This document shows, in pieces, positions 7,749 to 13,272 of a DNA stretch of 64,000 nucleotides. The stretch is taken from assembly GCA_013824015.1 (NCBI GenBank), contig PNNC01000205.1:1-64000 (forward strand), given 5' to 3'. Made by a program: the position numbers and the translations under genes. Every line of letters begins with the position of its first letter. Positions within the stretch are counted from its first letter, which is position 1. This stretch comes from Polaromonas sp. Lineage in GTDB: Bacteria; Pseudomonadota; Gammaproteobacteria; Burkholderiales; Burkholderiaceae_C. Below the pieces are notes generated by a model. It searched no databases and had not been told where the DNA came from. It saw nothing but the letters and a program-made list of their open reading frames with translations.

Positions 7749-8038
7749 GCGGCGCGCAAGCCGGAAGTTTCAGCGCGGACGGTGCCCGGGGTGTGCAGAT
7801 CCACAATCATGACCAGGTCACCGGCAAACCGGCCCACACCCAGATCACTCATGAGCTGGCGCTCCTGTTCCGCCGAGTCCATGCGCACAAAACACAGGGC
7901 CTGCCGTTTGCCGGCCTGGCTGGCGGCCAGGATGTCCAGCCGGGCCACCGAGCCATAACGCGAGCACAGCGAATGAATCGCCGGTTTCAGCGTACCGATA
8001 TCGGAGAAATTCTTGAGTTGATCAAAGGTGTTATTCAT
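7745..8038 (-). CDS. Small conserved protein leading the exopolysaccharide operon
   Basis: 97 aa (starts MNNTFDQLKNF), no signal peptide. An alternating pattern, GSVARLDIL, then QALCFVRMD, then LVMIVDL, is compatible with a ferredoxin-like or RRM-type beta-alpha-beta fold, but the key aromatic RNP residues are not convincing. The stop overlaps the wecB ATG by four bases (ATGA), so it is co-translated with the sugar-nucleotide enzyme. Function is unknown. An RNA-binding or regulatory role for the operon is a possibility only. Confidence 0.75.
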   Translation of the reverse strand: MNNTFDQLKNFSDIGTLKPAIHSLCSRYGSVARLDILAASQAGKRQALCFVRMDSAEQERQLMSDLGVGRFAGDLVMIVDLHTPGTVRAETSGLRAA

Positions 8039-8371
8039 AAGGAATCCCGTCTGTATTTTTTGCTAGCTAAGTAAAACTTTGGTTCCTACGCAATATAGAA
8101 AAGCTGTTGTTCTGCTGTTCTGGGGGAATACCGTTACAACATGTAGGACACGACCTCCTGGCCGGCCGATGGCTATTCGGAATTGGCATGAGCGGAATGT
8201 CTGCCGGCCGCGGGTGTGTCACGCAGCGCGGCCTGACCACGCCCGCCCGTGCGCCATGCCGGTTCTCCCGGCCTGGCCGCCGCCCCATCCGGTTACACAT
8301 CCACACACACGGTGCGTGATGAACGGCACCCCGTCTGTTCGCTAACGCACGCAGGCGCGGCTTCAAGCCAT

Positions 8372-8384
8372 TGCCTGACAGGCA
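8372..8384. promoter_or_regulatory. Palindromic operator candidate TGCCTGACAGGCA, copy 1
   Basis: Perfect 6-bp arms (TGCCTG/CAGGCA) around one central base, about 205 bp before the first Crp-like gene and about 330 bp upstream of the leftward exopolysaccharide operon. The identical sequence recurs at 9284-9296, before the second Crp-like gene. It is not the classical Crp (TGTGA-N6-TCACA) or Fnr site. Confidence 0.45.
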
Positions 8385-8465
8385 GACAGGCAGTGCCTTG
8401 TCATGGCGGGCGAAGGTGTGGCGACAAACCCGCGTCGGCCCGCTTGTCCAGCCATTCGCAAACCC

Positions 8466-8497
8466 TTGCCGGGTTTGTTCGGTAGCGTACATACAAT
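8466..8497 (+). promoter_or_regulatory. Possible sigma-70 promoter of first crp-like gene
   Basis: TTGCCG at 8466-8471 is followed by TACATA (8488-8493, 16-bp spacer) overlapping TACAAT (8492-8497). This would give a leader of about 85-90 nt before the ATG at 8590. The match is moderate and based on sequence only. Confidence 0.3.
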
Positions 8498-8589
8498 GTG
8501 TTTCCAACCGCCTAAACTGGACCTCAGGCCCGCGCGCCACCGCTTCTGCCAGAGGCGCCGCTCGAAGCCCCGCTTCGGAGCCCTTGTTG

Positions 8590-9306
8590 ATGTCCGTTTC
8601 CCCCGACCCGAGAAAAAACCAGTTGCTGGCGGCCTTGCCGGACGACGAGCTGCAGCGCTGGCTGCCGCAGCTGGAGTCTGTTGACCTGCCGCTCGGCATG
8701 GTGGTGTACGAGTCCGGCAGCACCCTCAGCCATGTGTATTTCCCGACCACCGCCATTGTTTCGCTGCTGTATGTGATGGAAAACGGCGCGTCCGCCGAAA
8801 TTGCGGTGGTGGGCAATGAAGGCGTGGTGGGCATCTCGCTGTTCATGGGCGGTGAATCCACACCCAGCCGCGCCGTGGTGCAAAGCGCAGGCCGGGGCTT
8901 TCGCCTGCCCTCGGAAGCGATCAAGGAAGAATTCAAGCGCGCGCCGGTGCTGCACCTGCTGCTGCGTTACACCCAGGCACTGATCACGCAGATGGCGCAA
9001 ACCGCCGTCTGCAACCGGCACCACGCGCTGGACCAGCAACTGTGCCGCTGGCTGCTGCTGAGCCTGGACCGGCTGCAGGGCAACGAACTGGTGATGACCC
9101 AGGAGCTGATCGCCAACATGCTGGGCGTGCGCCGCGAAGGCGTGACCGAGGGTGCGCTCAAGCTGCAAAACCTGGGCCTGATCCGTTATTCGCGCGGCCG
9201 TATCACGGTGCTGGACCGGCCCGGTCTGGAAAAGCGCACCTGCGAGTGTTATGCGGTGGTCAAGAAAGAATATGACCGCCTGCTGCCTGACAGGCAGGCG
9301 ATCTGA
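8590..9306 (+). CDS. Crp/Fnr-family transcriptional regulator, paralog 1
   Basis: 238 aa from ATG 8590; the open frame extends upstream but shows no family similarity there. The N-terminal cyclic-nucleotide-binding fold contains GMVVYESGSTLSHVYFPTT and VVGNEGVVGISLFMGGE, a subfamily signature lacking the cAMP-contact residues of true CRP. The C-terminal winged helix has LIANMLGVRREGVTEGALKL as recognition region. A terminal RTCECYAVV tail follows. The next gene is a paralog with the same layout. The ligand is unknown. Neighbours are the exopolysaccharide operon and a c-di-GMP enzyme, so control of polymer or attachment is plausible but not shown. Confidence 0.85.
   Translation: MSVSPDPRKNQLLAALPDDELQRWLPQLESVDLPLGMVVYESGSTLSHVYFPTTAIVSLLYVMENGASAEIAVVGNEGVVGISLFMGGESTPSRAVVQSAGRGFRLPSEAIKEEFKRAPVLHLLLRYTQALITQMAQTAVCNRHHALDQQLCRWLLLSLDRLQGNELVMTQELIANMLGVRREGVTEGALKLQNLGLIRYSRGRITVLDRPGLEKRTCECYAVVKKEYDRLLPDRQAI
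9284..9296. promoter_or_regulatory. Palindromic operator candidate TGCCTGACAGGCA, copy 2
   Basis: Identical to the palindrome at 8372-8384 (14 bases identical counting the following G). It overlaps the last codons of the first crp-like gene and lies about 157 bp upstream of the second. The position fits an operator for the second paralog, but its being coding sequence weakens the case. Confidence 0.4.
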
Positions 9307-9452
9307 GGGGGCTGCCCTCGCCAGGAATCGCGACGAGAAGCAGGTGATAGATTTTCTAGCGCATACTGCAGCACCGACTGGAACTGCATCTGACAGTGGC
9401 GCGGCCTTGTACTTGCCCCCGTGAAGGGGCCGCACCCTACCGGAGAAGCCGC

Positions 9453-10145
9453 TTGTCCGCAGTCGAAAACCACCTGATAGCGTGCCTTCCCGCGCGTGAC
9501 CGCAAGCGCCTGCTGGCCGCCTGTGAACCAGTTCAGCTCGCGCTGTCCGACATCCTGTGCGAGTCCGGTCAACCGACCCGCCATGTCTACTTTCCGACCG
9601 ACGGCTTCATTTCGCTGGTGACGCTGGTGGAGGGCAGCCCCGGCGTCGAGGTCGGTATGGTCGGGCGCGAAGGCATGCTGGGCGCGCAACTGGTATTGGG
9701 CGTCAAGCAGACGCCGTGGCGGGCGCTGGTGCAGGGACAGGGCGCGGCCTGGCGCCTGGACACCACAACCTTCACCCGCACGCTGGCTGCCAGCCCCGCG
9801 CTGCAGCGGGTGCTCAAGCACTATTTATATGTGCTGATGGCCCAGCAGGCCGCTTCCGCCGGCTGCCTGCGCTTTCACCTGATCGGCCAGCGCCTGGCGC
9901 GCTGGCTGCTGATGAGCCAGGACCGGGCGCACTCCGACAGCTTTCATGTGACCCACGAGTTTCTGGCCTACATGCTGGGCATGCGACGCGTTGGCGTGAC
10001 CGCCGCCGCCAGCCTGATGCAAAAAGACGGGCTGATCGAGTACCACCGCGGCGAACTCACGGTGCTGAACCGGGCCGGCCTGGAAGCCGCGGCCTGTGGC
10101 TGTTATGCGGCCGACTGCCGGACCTATGCCGGGCTGCTGGGCTAA
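9453..10145 (+). CDS. Crp/Fnr-family transcriptional regulator, paralog 2
   Basis: 230 aa from a TTG at 9453, chosen because GGAG (9442-9445) lies at a suitable distance and homology to paralog 1 begins right after it. The frame is open further up to an ATG at 9396. The cNMP-binding-like domain has LCESGQPTRHVYFPTDGFIS and GMVGREGMLGAQLVLG. The winged helix has FLAYMLGMRRVGVTAAASLM. It ends in AACGCYAAD, echoing the CECYA tail of paralog 1. The tandem arrangement implies duplication. Effector and targets are unknown. Confidence 0.82.
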   Translation: MSAVENHLIACLPARDRKRLLAACEPVQLALSDILCESGQPTRHVYFPTDGFISLVTLVEGSPGVEVGMVGREGMLGAQLVLGVKQTPWRALVQGQGAAWRLDTTTFTRTLAASPALQRVLKHYLYVLMAQQAASAGCLRFHLIGQRLARWLLMSQDRAHSDSFHVTHEFLAYMLGMRRVGVTAAASLMQKDGLIEYHRGELTVLNRAGLEAAACGCYAADCRTYAGLLG

Positions 10146-10345
10146 GCCACCGCAGCGCCAGCGTTGTTATCCTGCCACTTGCGGTCCGGCCTGGCCGCGT
10201 CGCCGGGCTGCCAGCGTCGCCTTATGTGCGCCAGCGCACGGACAGGCCTTTGCAGAGCCCCTACAAAGCAGGCAGGCGCCTGGCTGACATGCAGCGGGCG
10301 GCCCTTGCTGCAAGCCACGTCCCCGAACAACCTGACCGAGGCTCC

Positions 10346-10693
10346 ATGACCTCAGTTTCCATGTCCCCGTCTCCGGCGCCGTCTGCCGGACACATGCCCC
10401 TGCCCCATGGCCACAGCGCCGCGGCGGCGCCCTGTGGCCTCGGGCCGGATTGCGGCCCCGCCCCCCCTCGCCTGAGCATTGCCGTCGCTGACTGGGACGT
10501 GATGTTTGACGCCGTACGGGCCCGGCTGATCCGCACGGTGGGCGAGCGCCTGGGGGAACTGCCGGACGTGCCCCAGCACTCGGCCGAACTCTCGGCCAGC
10601 CTGGTGCAGGCGGTGGTGCTCGATTGTGTGTCTGCGCTGGACCAGCTGCACGCCGCGCTGGCCCAGGAACGAAGCCAACGTCCGACACCCTGA
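10346..10693 (+). CDS. Hypothetical protein, 115 aa, Pro/Ala-rich N terminus
   Basis: The ATG at 10346 opens a frame with a low-complexity Ser/Pro/Ala/His start. A helical region follows (IAVADWDVMFDAVRARLIRT, then SLVQAVVLDCVSALDQLHAA) that looks folded and has coding-type third positions. There is no signal peptide or known motif. It lies 54 bp before the PAS-GGDEF-EAL gene in the same direction and may be co-transcribed. Similar small proteins seem common in Comamonadaceae, but I cannot name a family. Confidence 0.5.
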   Translation: MTSVSMSPSPAPSAGHMPLPHGHSAAAAPCGLGPDCGPAPPRLSIAVADWDVMFDAVRARLIRTVGERLGELPDVPQHSAELSASLVQAVVLDCVSALDQLHAALAQERSQRPTP

Positions 10694-10747
10694 CGGGCAT
10701 TCCCGGCAGCGCCGCGGGGCCGGCGCGCATGTTACCTTCACCGCCAT

Positions 10748-13258
10748 ATGGCATCGCTTCCCCTTCCCCCGCGCCCGGACGCGCTGCTCACCCACCCCCT
10801 GGACGGACAGCCTGCGCCGCCGGACTTGCTGCGGCTTCTCGAGCGGGCGGCCGGTGCAGGCAGCTGGATGCTGCTGATGCCCGAACGCCGGCTGGTGGGG
10901 TCCGCGCAACTGGCGGAACTGCTGGGCCGGGCCGCCGCGCCAGCGCTGGCCTGGGAAGATTTTCCCGGCATTTTTGCGCCCGAGTGGCGCGATCGCATGG
11001 CCTCGGTGTTGTCCGCCTGCCTGGACAACGCAAGCGCTTTTGACGAGGAAGCACAGATCATCACCGCCGGCGGCGCGCGCCTGTGGGTGCGCACGCTGGG
11101 CGACGTGGTGCGTGATGCGGACGGCACGGTGCGCCATCTCTCGGGCGTGATCCGGGACATGACAAGCCAGAAACGCGCCGAGCAGGAGACCCAAAGCCTG
11201 ACCATGCGCCTGGCGACGACACTGGCCAGCATCCATGACGCCTTTGTCACGGTGGACCGCGAAGGCCGCCTGACCTATCTGAACCCGGAGAGCGAACGCA
11301 TGCTGGGGCGTCCCGGCGCCGCATTGCTGGGCCTGCCGATCTGGGACGCGCTGGACGCCGACGGCGTGGCGCAGCTGCGGCACAACCTGAAAGCGGCTTT
11401 CGGCAATACCAGCCACCAGGAGTTCGAGGCCTGGTACACGCTTGCCGGCAAGTGGCTGGAACTGCGGGTCTACCCGTTTGAAGAAGGGCTGGCGCTGTAC
11501 CTCCGCGACGTCACCGAAAGGCGCCAGTCGCAGGAGCAGTTGCTGCTGCTGCAGACCAGCATCTCCCGGCTCAACGATCTGGTGCTGATCACCGAGGCCG
11601 GCCCGATTGACGCCCCCGGGCCGCGCATCGTGTTTGTCAACGACGCCTTCGAGCGCCACACCGGCTACAGCCGCAACGAGGTGATGGGCCAGTCGCCGCG
11701 GCTGCTGCAGGGCGAGCGCACGCAGCGCGTCGAGCTCGATCGCATCCGCAAGGCGCTGCTGCAGGCGCAGCCGGTGCGCGTCGAGCTGATCAACTACAAA
11801 AAAAACGGCGAGCAGTTCTGGCTGGAGCTGGACATCGTGCCGGTCGACTATTTCAGCCGCGGGCTCACCCACTGGGTGGCAGTCGCCCGCGACATCACCA
11901 CGCGCAAGGCCGCCGAGGAAGAAATCGAGCATCTGGCGTTTTACGACGCACTCACGCAGTTGCCGAACCGCCAGCTGCTGATGGACAGCTTGCGCCAGGC
12001 CCTGCTGCCCACCGACAACCCCGACCGGACCGGCGCGCTGATGTTCATCGACCTGGACAACTTCAAGGCCCTCAACGACACGCGCGGCCATGCCGTCGGC
12101 GACCTGTTGCTGCAGAAGATTGCGACGCGCCTGAACTCCTGCGTGCGGCTGCGCGACACGGTGGCCCGGCTCGGCGGTGACGAATTTGTGGTGCTGCTGG
12201 ACGACCTGGGGGACGACCGCGAGGCCGCCAGCCAGCGGGCCCGGGTGGTGGCCCAAAAAATTCTGGCCACCCTGTGCGAACCCTGCGACCTGGCCGGCAA
12301 CGACTACGACGGCACCTGCAGCATCGGCATCACGCTGGTGACCCAGCACCAGCAAAGCGTGGGCGAGCTGCTCAAGCAGGCCGACCTGGCGATGTACCAG
12401 GCCAAGGCCGCGGGCCGCAACACCATCTGTTTTTTCGACCCCGGCATGCAGGCGGTGGCCACGGCCAACGCCGCATTGACACGCGAACTGCGCCAGGGCC
12501 TGCGCAACAACGAGTTCGTGCTGTATTACCAGCCCCAGGTGGGCCCCGAGGGCCACATGGTCGGCGTCGAGGCGCTGGTGCGCTGGAACCATCCGGAACG
12601 CGGCCTGGTGGCGCCCAATGACTTCATCACCCAGGCCGAGGAAAGCGGGCTGATCCTGCCGCTGGGCAAATGGGTGCTGGACACCGCCTGCGCCCAGCTG
12701 GGCCAGTGGGCCAGGCGGCCGGAAACCCACAAGTTCAGCATCGCCATCAATGTCAGCGTGCGCCAGTTCCGGCATCCGGAATTTGTCGAGCAGGTGATGG
12801 CGGCCATCGCCAGCGCCGGCATCAGCGCGCACCGGCTCAAGCTCGAGCTGACCGAAAGCCTGCTGGCCAATGACATGGACGTGACCATCGCGAAGATGGG
12901 CATCCTCAAGGAAGCCGGCGTGACGCTGTCGATTGACGATTTCGGCATCGGTTATTCCGCACTGTCCTACCTCAAGCACCTGCCGCTGGACCAGCTCAAG
13001 ATCGATCGCAACTTTGTCAAGGACGTGCTGACCGACCCCAACGATGCTGCGATTGCGCGCACCATCATCGGCCTGGCCCAAAGCCTGGGCCTGGGCGTGA
13101 TGGCCGAAGGTGTGGAAACCACCGCCCAGCGCGACTTCCTGGCGCGCCACGGCTGCCACTGTTTCCAGGGCTACCTGTTCTGCAAGCCGTTGCCGATAGC
13201 CGAGCTCGAGCTGTTTATCCAGACCCTGCCGCCGGCACCGGACAGCCAGACCGCCTGA
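10748..13258 (+). CDS. PAS-PAS-PAS-GGDEF-EAL cyclic di-GMP synthase/phosphodiesterase
   Basis: 836 aa, cytoplasmic, no membrane segments. Three PAS domains (about residues 38-145, 155-260, 272-390; the third has IVFVNDAFERHTGYSRNEVMG) precede a GGDEF domain (395-560) with YDALTQLPNR and an intact LGGDEF active site. An RLRD motif five residues upstream matches the inhibitory I-site. The EAL domain (580-830) keeps VEALVRWNHP, IAINVSVRQF, LELTES, IDDFGIGYSALSYLKHL, LKIDRNFV and MAEGVET, so both activities may be functional. It would set local c-di-GMP in response to a PAS signal (redox, oxygen or small molecule). Proximity to the polysaccharide operon is suggestive. Confidence 0.93.
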   Translation: MASLPLPPRPDALLTHPLDGQPAPPDLLRLLERAAGAGSWMLLMPERRLVGSAQLAELLGRAAAPALAWEDFPGIFAPEWRDRMASVLSACLDNASAFDEEAQIITAGGARLWVRTLGDVVRDADGTVRHLSGVIRDMTSQKRAEQETQSLTMRLATTLASIHDAFVTVDREGRLTYLNPESERMLGRPGAALLGLPIWDALDADGVAQLRHNLKAAFGNTSHQEFEAWYTLAGKWLELRVYPFEEGLALYLRDVTERRQSQEQLLLLQTSISRLNDLVLITEAGPIDAPGPRIVFVNDAFERHTGYSRNEVMGQSPRLLQGERTQRVELDRIRKALLQAQPVRVELINYKKNGEQFWLELDIVPVDYFSRGLTHWVAVARDITTRKAAEEEIEHLAFYDALTQLPNRQLLMDSLRQALLPTDNPDRTGALMFIDLDNFKALNDTRGHAVGDLLLQKIATRLNSCVRLRDTVARLGGDEFVVLLDDLGDDREAASQRARVVAQKILATLCEPCDLAGNDYDGTCSIGITLVTQHQQSVGELLKQADLAMYQAKAAGRNTICFFDPGMQAVATANAALTRELRQGLRNNEFVLYYQPQVGPEGHMVGVEALVRWNHPERGLVAPNDFITQAEESGLILPLGKWVLDTACAQLGQWARRPETHKFSIAINVSVRQFRHPEFVEQVMAAIASAGISAHRLKLELTESLLANDMDVTIAKMGILKEAGVTLSIDDFGIGYSALSYLKHLPLDQLKIDRNFVKDVLTDPNDAAIARTIIGLAQSLGLGVMAEGVETTAQRDFLARHGCHCFQGYLFCKPLPIAELELFIQTLPPAPDSQTA

Positions 13259-13272
13259 AGCGGGCCCCGGGC

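Larger units (their letters stand above)
8039..8589. other. 550-bp divergent regulatory region between the exopolysaccharide operon and the crp-like genes
   Basis: No credible ORF lies here; short frames do not show coding bias. It must hold promoters for the leftward operon and the rightward Crp-like gene. The stretch 8039-8110 is distinctly AT-richer than its surroundings. A palindrome is present at 8372-8384 and a candidate rightward promoter around 8466-8497. I looked for a c-di-GMP riboswitch and a sigma-54 (-24/-12) promoter and found neither. Confidence 0.7.

Noticed and set aside
8039-8589. c-di-GMP riboswitch or sigma-54 promoter before the polysaccharide operon
   Set aside because: No GEMM core sequence nor GG-N10-GC promoter elements could be found on either strand.
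10352-13159. 935-codon open frame opposite the PAS-GGDEF-EAL gene
   Set aside because: The plus-strand protein has complete catalytic motifs; the opposite frame is a by-product of high GC third positions and has no recognisable domain.
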